Made by a program: the position numbers and the translations under genes. 64,000 nt of DNA, taken from NCBI GenBank assembly GCA_014359765.1, contig JACIYT010000009.1:1-64000 (forward strand). The letters are read 5' to 3'. Positions 8,180 through 17,658 of this stretch are shown here, in pieces. The stretch is from Roseovarius sp. Lineage in GTDB: Bacteria; Pseudomonadota; Alphaproteobacteria; Rhodobacterales; Rhodobacteraceae. The notes under the pieces were generated by a model that saw only the letters and a program-made list of their open reading frames with translations, ran no database searches and was not told where the DNA came from. Positions within the stretch are counted from its first letter, which is position 1. Every line of letters starts with the position of its first letter.

Positions 8180-9089
8180 CGGCCGCCTCCACCGTCGCCG
8201 CGGGTGCGGGCGCCTCGGGCGCTGTCGCCGCGGGCGGCGCGATCAGGCCGCCGGGATCGTCGATCCGCTCGCGCGCGAAGCTGCGCAACACCCGCAGGAA
8301 TTCCAGCCGCTCGTAATCGGCGGCGATGCGCAGGCGCATCCGCCCCCCCGGATCGACAACGACCGTCCCCGCCACGAGCCCCGCCGGAAACACCCCGCCA
8401 TCGCCCGAGGTCAGCACCCGGTCGCCCGGGCGCACCTGGTCGGGGGCCTCGACGAAATCGAGAAGCGGCGCGCGGGAATTGTCGCCGATGAGCAGCGCGC
8501 GCTGCCCCGAGGGCTGCACCGTGACGGGGATGCGGCTCGACGTGTCGGTGAGCAGGATCACCCGCGCGGTGCGTGCCCCCAGCCCCGAGATCCTCCCGAC
8601 AAGGCCCAGCCCGTCCATCGCCGCCCAGCCCTCCATGATGCCGTCGCGCGCGCCCACGTTGATCAGCACCGATTGCCGGAACGGCGAGCCGCTATCGGCC
8701 ATCACCACGCCGGTGACATAGGTCAGGCGCGGATCGAGCTGCACGTTGTTCAGGTCAAGCAGCCGCGCGTTCTCCTGTTCGAGCTGGAGCGCGGCCTCCT
8801 TCCATGCCTTCATCTGCTGCAATTCGCGGCGCAGGTCCTGATTTTGCTGATACATGCGCTGGTAGGACTGGAAATCGCGCAGCACCTTGACCGCGCCCGT
8901 CACCGGGGCCATGGCCCAGTCCATCGACGGCACCACCCGATCCACCACCTGCGCGCGAAACCGTTCCACGCGCGGGCTGTCGATGCGCCAGAGGAGGAAG
9001 ATGGCGACAAGGCACAGCAGCACAAGCGCCAGCAGCAGGCGCTTCAGCGGGCCGCCATAATCATCGTCCTGTCCCCGGTCGGTCGCCAA
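8172..9089 (-). CDS. mreC: Rod shape-determining protein MreC
   Basis: A periplasmic scaffold of 305 residues anchored by one N-terminal membrane segment (about 16-37), followed by a coiled-coil stretch (about 75-115, YQRMYQQNQDLRRELQQ) and the MreC beta-barrel region (NVGARDGIMEGWAAM, RVILLTDTSSRIPV, GDRVLTSGDGG). The C terminus is Ala/Pro-rich. The start is a TTG at 9089 preceded by GGAGAGG at suitable distance; no ATG fits. It lies 32 bases after mreB and overlaps mreD. Confidence 0.93.
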   Translation of the reverse strand: MATDRGQDDDYGGPLKRLLLALVLLCLVAIFLLWRIDSPRVERFRAQVVDRVVPSMDWAMAPVTGAVKVLRDFQSYQRMYQQNQDLRRELQQMKAWKEAALQLEQENARLLDLNNVQLDPRLTYVTGVVMADSGSPFRQSVLINVGARDGIMEGWAAMDGLGLVGRISGLGARTARVILLTDTSSRIPVTVQPSGQRALLIGDNSRAPLLDFVEAPDQVRPGDRVLTSGDGGVFPAGLVAGTVVVDPGGRMRLRIAADYERLEFLRVLRSFARERIDDPGGLIAPPAATAPEAPAPAATVEAADG

Positions 9090-9121
9090 TGGCCTTCCCT
9101 CTCCGGCAAAAGCTGGGGGTT

Positions 9122-10372
<1,251 letters not shown>

Positions 10373-11683
10373 TCATGGGGTCTGGCGGTTCAGATGATCG
10401 AGCCGCGCGCGCACCGAGAGGCCATGCGCCTCGAGGCTCTCGGCGCGGGCGAGCGTCTCGGCGGCGGGGCCAATGGCGCGCAGGGCTTCCGGTGTCATCT
10501 TCGCCAGCGTGGTGCGCTTGAGGAAATCCATGACCGACAGACCGCTTGAGAACCGCGCCGAACGCGCGGTCGGCAGCACATGGTTCGGCCCGCCCACGTA
10601 ATCGCCGATGGCCTCGGGCGTCCAGGCCCCGAGAAAGATCGCGCCGGCATGGGTGATCCGCTGTGCCAGCGCGTCGGGGTCCGTCACGCAAAGCTCCAGA
10701 TGTTCGGGCGCGATGCGGTTCGAGAGGGCGGCGGCGGTCTCCAGATCGGGCACGGTGATGATGGCGCCATGCGCGCGCCAGCTGGCCCCCGCGATGGCGC
10801 GCCGCTCCAGCGTCTCGAGCCGCGCGTCGATAGCCGCCGCCACCTCGCGCGCCAGCCCCGCATCGTCGGTGATCAGGATCGCCTGCGCGCTCTCGTCATG
10901 TTCGGCCTGGCTCAGCATGTCGAGCGCGATCCAGTCGGGGTTCTGCCCCTTGTCGGCGATGACGAGGATCTCCGACGGCCCCGCGATCATGTCGATCCCC
11001 ACCTTGCCGAAGACCCGCCGTTTCGCGGCGGCGACATAGGCGTTGCCGGGCCCGGTGATCTTGTCCACCGGCGCGATGCTTTCGGTGCCATAGGCCAGCG
11101 CGGCAATCGCCTGCGCCCCGCCGATGCGATAGATCTCGTCCACCCCCGCGATCCGCGCCGCGAGCAGAACCAGCGGATTGGCCTGGCCGTCGGGTGTCGG
11201 CACGGTGATGGCCAGCCGCTCCACCCCCGCCACCCTGGCCGGGATCGCGTTCATCAGCACCGAGGACGGGTAGGAGGCGAGGCCGCCGGGCACATAGAGC
11301 CCCGCCGCCGAAACCGGCGTCCAGCGCCAGCCGAGCATGGCACCGCTCGGCTCGGTCCAGCTCTCGTCGCGGGGCATCTGGCGCGTGTGATAGGCGCGGA
11401 TGCGCGCGGCGGCCAGTTCGAGCGCCTCACGCTCCTGTGCGGGCACCTCGCCCACCAGCGCGTCGATCTCGGCTTGCGAAAACCGCAGCGTCCCGGGCGT
11501 GAGCGTCATCCGGTCGAACCGCGCGGTGAGTTCGATCACCGCCCTGTCGCCACGCGCGCGCACATCGGCGATGATCGCGGCCACGGCGTCGTCCACATCG
11601 GGGCTGTCCTCGCGCTTGGCGCTCAGCAGCGCGGCAAGGCGGGCCTCGAAATCGGGTTGGGTCGCGTCGAGGATGATCGGCAT
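10373..11683 (-). CDS. hisD: Histidinol dehydrogenase
   Basis: Catalyses the last two steps of histidine synthesis, oxidising L-histidinol to L-histidine with two NAD. The 436-residue zinc enzyme shows the family landmarks: the GLYVPGGLASYPSSVLMN segment, KITGPGN, MIAGPSEILVIAD, the LLSQAEHDE zinc-ligand motif and YVGGPNHVLPT. The ATG at 11683 has AAAGGAG eight bases upstream and is preferred to the frame's earlier start 12 codons upstream. It follows murA and DUF2948 in the same direction with a 62-base gap, the order usual in this family of organisms. Confidence 0.96.
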   Translation of the reverse strand: MPIILDATQPDFEARLAALLSAKREDSPDVDDAVAAIIADVRARGDRAVIELTARFDRMTLTPGTLRFSQAEIDALVGEVPAQEREALELAAARIRAYHTRQMPRDESWTEPSGAMLGWRWTPVSAAGLYVPGGLASYPSSVLMNAIPARVAGVERLAITVPTPDGQANPLVLLAARIAGVDEIYRIGGAQAIAALAYGTESIAPVDKITGPGNAYVAAAKRRVFGKVGIDMIAGPSEILVIADKGQNPDWIALDMLSQAEHDESAQAILITDDAGLAREVAAAIDARLETLERRAIAGASWRAHGAIITVPDLETAAALSNRIAPEHLELCVTDPDALAQRITHAGAIFLGAWTPEAIGDYVGGPNHVLPTARSARFSSGLSVMDFLKRTTLAKMTPEALRAIGPAAETLARAESLEAHGLSVRARLDHLNRQTP

Positions 11684-11745
11684 GGGCGGCTCCTTTGACC
11701 GGCTCGATAGCCGGGGCATGTCCGGGGCTCAAGCCCCCGCAGCCC

Positions 11746-12216
11746 TCAGATATCGTGCTGCGGCACCTTGCCCGAGGGGGCGCGATAGGGGCGCGTCACA
11801 TCCTTGAGCCGCACCTCGAGCGCCTCGATATCGAGCCGGATCGCACCACCGCCCGCCAGCGTCAGGATCAGGCGGCCCGTGCCATCCTCGTCCGGCTCAA
11901 GGCCAATGGCCAGCAGCGACAGCACGCTGTCGCCCGCCGCGCGGTCGATGCCCCGGCTCGCCACGCCGAGCACATTGTCGATCACCAGCAGCGTCTGCAC
12001 CCGCTCCGGCCCGTGCCGCTCGCGTGCCGCATCCTCCCAGCGAAAGCGGTTGAGCAGCAGGGCAAACCGTCGTCGCCTTGCCTCCCATCGCATCTCGGAG
12101 ACGGGAAACACCGCATCCTGCACCAGCCCCGAGATCACCGCCAGATCCCCGGCATCGAGCGCGCCGAGATTGAGCGGCGCCTCGCGCCCGTCCTCGAAGG
12201 TCGCGTCGCGCGTCAT
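11746..12216 (-). CDS. DUF2948 family protein
   Basis: A 156-residue soluble protein matching DUF2948, a family I know almost only from alphaproteobacteria and without assigned function. Conserved-looking blocks are [30 protein letters not shown] and a following [11 protein letters not shown] segment. It is sandwiched between murA and hisD, and its start overlaps the murA stop as ATGA, so it is translated with murA. There is no signal peptide or membrane segment. Confidence 0.85.
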   Translation of the reverse strand: MTRDATFEDGREAPLNLGALDAGDLAVISGLVQDAVFPVSEMRWEARRRRFALLLNRFRWEDAARERHGPERVQTLLVIDNVLGVASRGIDRAAGDSVLSLLAIGLEPDEDGTGRLILTLAGGGAIRLDIEALEVRLKDVTRPYRAPSGKVPQHDI

Positions 12217-13481
12217 TGCCCGGTGATCCTCTCGATCCTTGCCCCCACCGCCGAGAGCTTGTCCTCGACATGCTCATAGCCCCGGTCGAGATGATAGACC
12301 CGGCTCACCGTGGTCTCGCCCTCCGCCGCCAGCCCCGCGAGGATGAGCGACACGCTCGCGCGCAGATCGGTCGCCATCACCGGCGCGCCGCGCAGACGCT
12401 CCACCCCGGTCACGGTCGCGGTGCCGCCCTGCACGTCGATCTTTGCCCCCATCCGCATCAGTTCCGGCGCGTGCATGAACCGGTTCTCGAAGATCCGCTC
12501 CTCCAGCACCGATACCCCGTCAGCCGTGGCCAGAAGCGCCATCATCTGCGCCTGAAGGTCGGTCGGGAAGCCGGGAAAGGGCTCGGTCACCACATCGACC
12601 GCGCGCACGCGGCCATTGCCGCGCGTGACCTTGAGGCCCGCCGCCGTCTCCTCGACGCGGATCCCCGCTGCATCGAGCCGCTCGCAGAAGGCTTCGACCA
12701 GGGCGATCCGCCCGCCCAGGCATTCCACCTCCCCGCCGCAGATCGCCGGGGCAAGCATATAGGTGCCAAGCTCGATCCGGTCGGCCACGACAGCGTGCGT
12801 CGCGCCGCCCAGCCTGTCCACCCCCTCGATGGTGATGGTCGATGTGCCCTCGCCCTCGATCCGCGCGCCCATGCGGCGCAGACATTGCGCCAGATCGACG
12901 ATCTCGGGCTCGCGCGCGGCATTTTTCAGAACGGTCGTGCCCCTGGCCAGCGTCGCCGCCATCAGCGCGTTTTCCGTGGCCCCGACCGAGACGAAGGGAA
13001 ATTCCACCACGCCCCCGCGCAACCCGCTGGGCGCGCGCGCATGAACATAACCGTCGCGCAGCTCCAGCTCCGCCCCCATCGCCTCGAGCGCCTTGAGATG
13101 CAGATCGACGGGCCGCGCCCCGATCGCGCAGCCCCCCGGCAGCGACACCACCGCATGACCCGCGCGCGCCAGCAGCGGCCCGAGCACGAGAATCGAGGCG
13201 CGCATCTTGCGCACGATGTCATATTCGGCCTTGTGGCTCACGAGATCGTGCGACGACAGCGCCAGAACCTGCCCGCCCTGCATCTGTGCCACCTCCGCGC
13301 CGAGCGATTGCAGCAGCGTGGACATGGTGCGGATATCCGACAGCCGCGGCGCATTGGTCAGCGTCAGCGGCTCCTCGCTCAGAAGCGTCGCCGGCATCAG
13401 CGTGAGACAGGCATTCTTGGCCCCGGCGATGGGGATCTGCCCGTTGAGGGGGCCGTTGCCCGTGACGATGATGGAATCCAT
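12213..13481 (-). CDS. murA: UDP-N-acetylglucosamine 1-carboxyvinyltransferase
   Basis: Transfers enolpyruvate from PEP to UDP-GlcNAc, the first committed step of peptidoglycan precursor synthesis, in the cytosol. The 422-residue EPSP-synthase fold is full length; K22 in IAGAKNACL and the catalytic C118 in [13 protein letters not shown] are present, so the enzyme should be of the fosfomycin-sensitive cysteine type. Its stop overlaps DUF2948, and a 55-residue ORF ends six bases upstream of its ATG. Confidence 0.96.
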   Translation of the reverse strand: MDSIIVTGNGPLNGQIPIAGAKNACLTLMPATLLSEEPLTLTNAPRLSDIRTMSTLLQSLGAEVAQMQGGQVLALSSHDLVSHKAEYDIVRKMRASILVLGPLLARAGHAVVSLPGGCAIGARPVDLHLKALEAMGAELELRDGYVHARAPSGLRGGVVEFPFVSVGATENALMAATLARGTTVLKNAAREPEIVDLAQCLRRMGARIEGEGTSTITIEGVDRLGGATHAVVADRIELGTYMLAPAICGGEVECLGGRIALVEAFCERLDAAGIRVEETAAGLKVTRGNGRVRAVDVVTEPFPGFPTDLQAQMMALLATADGVSVLEERIFENRFMHAPELMRMGAKIDVQGGTATVTGVERLRGAPVMATDLRASVSLILAGLAAEGETTVSRVYHLDRGYEHVEDKLSAVGARIERITGQ

Positions 13482-13487
13482 GCTGGC

Positions 13488-13655
13488 CTAATCCTCGGTC
13501 TCATGCGCGCTATCCGCCGCACCCTGGTCCTCTGCCGCGCGCGCCCGCGCCTGCGCCTTGCGCCGCGCCAGATTGGCCTTGAGCGCGGATTTGAGCCGCT
13601 CCTCGCGGGTCTCGGGCCTCGGGTGGGGGGGGGCGTCGGGGCGTTTCTCGGTCAT
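13488..13655 (-). CDS. Small basic hypothetical protein upstream of murA
   Basis: A 55-residue ORF beginning at the ATG at 13655 with AGAGGGG upstream, ending six bases before murA. The N-terminal third is Pro-rich and charged (MTEKRPDAPPHPRPE), followed by a strongly basic stretch likely to be helical (EERLKSALKANLARRKAQARA) and an acidic tail. I do not recognise a named family. Short proteins with this ARRKAQA-type helix are familiar next to murA in related genomes, which supports it being real, but no function can be given. Confidence 0.6.
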   Translation of the reverse strand: MTEKRPDAPPHPRPETREERLKSALKANLARRKAQARARAAEDQGAADSAHETED

Positions 13656-13699
13656 GGGGCCCCTCTTACAGGAGGCGCGAATTAGCGTCCAGTTACCCC

Positions 13700-13728
13700 T
13701 TGCGCCCTTTCGGAGAAGCGTCTAATCA
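13700..13728 (+). promoter_or_regulatory. Candidate promoter for tRNA-Thr
   Basis: TTGCGC (13700-13705) and TAATCA (13723-13728) are separated by 17 bases, and the predicted start about seven bases downstream falls just before the tRNA 5' end at 13743, the usual arrangement for a tRNA promoter. Confidence 0.45.
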
Positions 13729-13736
13729 GCCCGCCA

Positions 13737-13817
<81 letters not shown>

Positions 13818-13890
13818 TTTCAGACCAGTCCGCGATCATCGCCAGCCCATCCGCGCGCCCCCGGAGCGCAGCAGGCATGCCGGTTTTTTC

Positions 13891-13920
13891 TTGCGCCGAA
13901 TGGTCATCTCGCGCGATACT
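13891..13920 (+). promoter_or_regulatory. Candidate promoter for the VWD-domain gene
   Basis: TTGCGC (13891-13896) and GATACT (13915-13920) are 18 bases apart, about 60 bases upstream of the gene's ATG. A T-run at 13883-13889 just before it could terminate tRNA transcription. The hexamers are moderate matches only. Confidence 0.3.
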
Positions 13921-13983
13921 CCGCCGGGAATTGCAGTTTTCCCAGGCGGGCTGCCACCGCAACATTGAGAGGCAAGTGAACCG

Positions 13984-16257
13984 ATGACCAACCTGATTTT
14001 GAACCCCGATTACGAAAACCTCCTCGGCGGGCTGAGCATGACGCGCCTCGCGACGCTCACGCTCCAGTTCGAGGAGGAGTTGAGCAATTTCGACCCGAGC
14101 GTGGATCTTCTGATCGGCGAGCCGGTTCTGACCGCGACCGGCCTGACCGTCCAGTTCGACAGCTCCGATCCGTTTGACACCACGCCCTATACCCTGACCG
14201 TCTCGGGCAGCGGCATTTCACCGGCGGACAGCCTCGATTCGTTGCTTGCGGCGCTCGATACGGGCACGGCCGATGGCACGATCAGCCAGATCAGGGTGGA
14301 TTATGGCAGCCAGACGATCCTGCAATTCGATATCGCGCCCGGGGGCCTGACGCTGAGCAGCGGCGATCTCGCGCTGGAGCTGACCGGGGGCTTTCCCGTC
14401 ACGCTGAGCGAGATCATCTCCGTCATGGAAATCATCGAGGGCGTCAGTGAGGGCTCGCTCGACGCCTATGGCTTCACCGGGGCGATCTTGCGCGACGGGG
14501 GGGAGGTCCTCGCCAGCCTGACCCTCGGTCAGGATCTGGTCCTGGACCTCGACGGCTACAGCCTGGTGGTGGAGGATCTCGATATCCAGTTGCCGGAGGT
14601 CGTGGACTTTATCATGTCCAGCCAGGCGGAGATCACGCCTGTCCTGCGCGACATTCCCGGGATCAGCTTTTCCGCCGTGACCATCACTGCCCCTGACGGC
14701 ACGGTGATTCTCAGCGCGACCGAGGTGGACAGCTTCGCATCCTTCATCGACGCGCTCGATGCCGAGCTGAACGTGCTCGACCCGGGCCTGCCCGATATCG
14801 GCGGGCTGGGGCTGGCCTTTGCCACGGGCGATCCGCATCTGCTGACCCATGACGGGCTGGGCTATGATTTCCATGCCGCGGGCGAATATGTGCTGATGCG
14901 CGCGACCGATGGCGCGGTGTTCGAATTGCAGGCGCGCATGGAACCCGCCGGCGAGAATGTCACCGCCAATACCGCCGCCGCGATCAGGATCGGCGGTGAC
15001 ACGATCATGATTTCCGCGACCGGCGCCGCGCTGCGCGTCAACGGGGTGGAGACCACGCTGGCCGATGAAGGCAGCCTGTCCCTCGACGGTGCCACGATCG
15101 CGCGGCAGGGCAACAGCTACAGGATCTTTGTCGATGATCCGGTGGGCGGGACCGACATCAGCCTCGTGCAGGTGGACCTGTTTGCCAACCGGGTCGATAT
15201 CGGCGTCGGGCTGAGCGATTACTGGAAGGGGAATGTCGAGGGGCTCCTGGGTAATTTCTCCGGCAATATCAATGACGATCTGCGCGTGGCCGGCACCGGC
15301 GAGGCGGTCAGCTTTCCGCTGCAATATGGCGATGATGGCGGGCGGATCGGCCTTTACGGCAGCTTCCGCGAGAGCTGGCGCGTGGGGGCGGATGACACGC
15401 TCTTCACCTATGCGGACGGGTTTGGCCCCGACAGCTATTACCTGGCCGATTACCCGGGGCAGATGGTCACGTTCGACGAATTCTCTGCCGACGCGCTCCT
15501 CGCCGCCGAGAGCGCGGCAGAGGCTGCGGGGCTCACGCCCGGCACCTTCGCCTTCCAGAACGCGGTGCTCGACCTGCTGATCACTGGCGACGAGAGCTTC
15601 ATCGAGAGCGCGCAGAACACGCAAGCCACGCTCAACAGCGGCGGCGCGCAGGCCGGGCAGGTCTTTGTCCCCGAGGTGACGGGCGGCGGGATCACCGATC
15701 AGCTGCTGTCGGTCGCGGGGCGCGTGGCCGATATCTCTGGCGATGCGCTGGACAATGCGACGGTTACCTTCCGCCCCGACGGCAGCGCCGTGGTGCTGAC
15801 GCGGCTCACACGGGAGGGCGACAGTTTCGAGTTCAAGCTGTCGCAGGGGGCGAGCGGCCGGCTCGAGGCCAGCCGCGAATGGGCGCCCGAGGCCGGCGAT
15901 CCGACGGTCAGTGCCGGGGATGCGCTCGATGTGCTGCGAATGGCGGTGGGGATCGCGCCCTCCTTCGGTCAGGCGAAGGCGCAGAATTTCATCGCCGCCG
16001 ATCTCAATGGCGACGGGCAGGTGACCGCCGGCGACGCGCTGGACGTGCTGCGCGCGGCGGTGGGGCTCGAAGGGTCCGCCGCCCCGCGTTGGGTGTTCTT
16101 CGACGCCGCGACCGACTGGGATGCGCTGGGCTCCAGCAATACCGCGGTCAATGCACCGGAGACCGGCATCGATCTGGATGTGAGCGGCGCGATCGCCGGG
16201 CTCGAGATGCAGGGCATCCTGCTCGGCCACATGGCGCCTGTCCTGGCCGAGGTCTGA
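13984..16257 (+). CDS. VWD-domain protein with C-terminal dockerin-like EF-hand pair
   Basis: A 757-residue acidic protein, probably exported to the cell surface or medium. Residues 1-275 are repetitive beta-type sequence I cannot assign. A von Willebrand factor D domain spans about 282-430, opening with GDPHLLTHDGLGYDFHAAGEY and closing with GLLGNFSGNINDD. Near the C terminus two matched blocks, VSAGDALDVLRMAVGI (about 641-656) and DLNGDGQVTAGDALDVLRAAVGL (673-695), form a dockerin-like pair: the second has a full calcium loop, the first a degenerate one. There is no N-terminal signal peptide and only one cysteine-poor chain. The facing type I secretion genes make it a candidate T1SS substrate; that link is inference. 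GAGAGG precedes the ATG. Confidence 0.8.
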   Translation: MTNLILNPDYENLLGGLSMTRLATLTLQFEEELSNFDPSVDLLIGEPVLTATGLTVQFDSSDPFDTTPYTLTVSGSGISPADSLDSLLAALDTGTADGTISQIRVDYGSQTILQFDIAPGGLTLSSGDLALELTGGFPVTLSEIISVMEIIEGVSEGSLDAYGFTGAILRDGGEVLASLTLGQDLVLDLDGYSLVVEDLDIQLPEVVDFIMSSQAEITPVLRDIPGISFSAVTITAPDGTVILSATEVDSFASFIDALDAELNVLDPGLPDIGGLGLAFATGDPHLLTHDGLGYDFHAAGEYVLMRATDGAVFELQARMEPAGENVTANTAAAIRIGGDTIMISATGAALRVNGVETTLADEGSLSLDGATIARQGNSYRIFVDDPVGGTDISLVQVDLFANRVDIGVGLSDYWKGNVEGLLGNFSGNINDDLRVAGTGEAVSFPLQYGDDGGRIGLYGSFRESWRVGADDTLFTYADGFGPDSYYLADYPGQMVTFDEFSADALLAAESAAEAAGLTPGTFAFQNAVLDLLITGDESFIESAQNTQATLNSGGAQAGQVFVPEVTGGGITDQLLSVAGRVADISGDALDNATVTFRPDGSAVVLTRLTREGDSFEFKLSQGASGRLEASREWAPEAGDPTVSAGDALDVLRMAVGIAPSFGQAKAQNFIAADLNGDGQVTAGDALDVLRAAVGLEGSAAPRWVFFDAATDWDALGSSNTAVNAPETGIDLDVSGAIAGLEMQGILLGHMAPVLAEV

Positions 16258-16266
16258 CCGGACACG

Positions 16267-16319
16267 CCGGGGCCTCTCATCCTGATCGCGGGGGCGCGGT
16301 CAGGATGGGCGGGCCCCGG
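16267..16319. terminator. Nested hairpin between convergent VWD and hlyD genes
   Basis: CCGGGGCC (16267-16274) pairs with GGCCCCGG (16312-16319), and inside it CATCCTGA (16278-16285) pairs with TCAGGATG (16300-16307). The palindrome lies exactly between two convergent genes and could end transcription from both sides, though neither side has a T-tract. Confidence 0.5.
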
Positions 16320-16349
16320 TCACCCGGTCACCTGGTCACCTGGTCATTC
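16318..16349. repeat. Tandem 8-bp repeat, four units, at the end of the adaptor gene
   Basis: GGTCACCC, GGTCACCT, GGTCACCT and GGTCATTC run head to tail. The last unit contains the stop codon of the minus-strand adaptor gene, so unit loss or gain would alter its 3' end or stop context. Confidence 0.7.
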
Positions 16350-17654
16350 GCGAAAGGCGCGCTCCTTGACCCGGACGACCGGCGTCGTCAGGTATTCGAG
16401 CACCGTCTTGCGACCCGAGAGCATGTCGATCTCGGCCACCATGCCGGGCATGACCTCGACCACCACGCCATCGGCATCGAGGAAATTGTCCCTGGTGCGC
16501 ACATGCACCACAAAGAATTCCTCGGGATCGCGTTCCGAGCGGGTGACGGCATCGGCGCCGATGCGGATGATTTCGCCATCGAGGCTGCCATAGCGCGAGA
16601 AGTCATAGGCCGTGATCTTCACCTTCACCGGCTGGCCCGGATAGACAAAGGCGATATCGGCGGGCCGCACGAAGCCCTCGACAAGCAAGGTATCGTCGAG
16701 CGGCACGATCTCGACCAGATCCTCGCCGGGCCGGGCCAGCGCGCCCAGCGTGCGGCGATGGATGCGGTTGACCACGCCGCGCACCGGCGCGCGGATCGCC
16801 GCGCGCTCGGCGCGGTCGCGCAGCGCCGGCAGCGAGGGCTCAAGCGCGGCCAGCTCGGCGGTGGCCAGCGACAGATCGGCGAGGGCCGCCGCGCGGGTGC
16901 GCGCGCGCAACGCGCGGATCTGGTCGTCGATCTCGTCCAGCCCCGCCTGCATCCGCGCCACGCTCGCCCGGGCGCGCGCCTCGCGGCCGCGCCACTCGCT
17001 GTCGCGCCGCCGGATTTCGAGCAAGGTCGTCTCGGGCTCCACCCGGCGGAGCACGAGCGGCTCGATCATCGCGCGTTCCTCGGCGACGATTTCGAGCGTG
17101 TCGCGCGCGCTTTGCAGATCGGCCTCGGCCTCGGCGAATTGCTCCTGCCGCTGGCGGCGCTGGCGCTCGAGGATCTCGATCTCGGAGGCCAGTTCGCTGC
17201 GCCGCGCGTGATAGAGCGCGGTTTCCGAGGCGACCACCGCGGGCGCCTGCTGGATCAGCACATCGGCAAAGACCAGATCGACCCGGTCGATTTCCGCCTG
17301 AAGCCGCGCAATGCGCGCCATCAGCCCATAGGCGCGCTGCTGTTCCTGATCGAGCTGGCTTGCCAGCTGGATGGCGTCCAGTTCGAGCAGGATCTCCCCC
17401 GCCTCGACGATGTCGCCCTCGGTGACATGGACCGCCTGGAGGATCCCCGGCTCGGTCGCCTGGATCATCTGGATGTCGCGCGCGGGCACGATGCGGCCCT
17501 CGGCGCGCGTCACATCGTCGATCTCGGTGCGCGCGGCCCAGACCCCGGCGCTGAGAAAGAACAGCACGATCACCCCCAGAAGCAGGCTGCCGCGCCACGG
17601 GTGGCGCCCCTGCATCTCGCGCGCCAATGCCTCGAGATCGGTTCGGCGTGCCAT
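16344..17654 (-). CDS. Type I secretion membrane-fusion (adaptor) protein, HlyD family
   Basis: A 436-residue periplasmic adaptor connecting the inner-membrane ABC exporter to a TolC-type outer channel. A short cytosolic N terminus is followed by one membrane segment (about 24-41), a lipoyl-like half (GRIVPARDIQMIQATEPGIL), a long coiled-coil hairpin (about 105-275, rich in Glu/Arg/Ala), the returning half (RAPVRGVVNRIH), and a beta-barrel ending in a MVAEIDMLSGRKTVLEYLTTP motif typical of HlyD/LapC proteins. The ABC gene lies immediately upstream, four bases away. It belongs with the exporter and TolC-like genes. Confidence 0.92.
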   Translation of the reverse strand: MARRTDLEALAREMQGRHPWRGSLLLGVIVLFFLSAGVWAARTEIDDVTRAEGRIVPARDIQMIQATEPGILQAVHVTEGDIVEAGEILLELDAIQLASQLDQEQQRAYGLMARIARLQAEIDRVDLVFADVLIQQAPAVVASETALYHARRSELASEIEILERQRRQRQEQFAEAEADLQSARDTLEIVAEERAMIEPLVLRRVEPETTLLEIRRRDSEWRGREARARASVARMQAGLDEIDDQIRALRARTRAAALADLSLATAELAALEPSLPALRDRAERAAIRAPVRGVVNRIHRRTLGALARPGEDLVEIVPLDDTLLVEGFVRPADIAFVYPGQPVKVKITAYDFSRYGSLDGEIIRIGADAVTRSERDPEEFFVVHVRTRDNFLDADGVVVEVMPGMVAEIDMLSGRKTVLEYLTTPVVRVKERAFRE

Positions 17655-17658
17655 CGGA

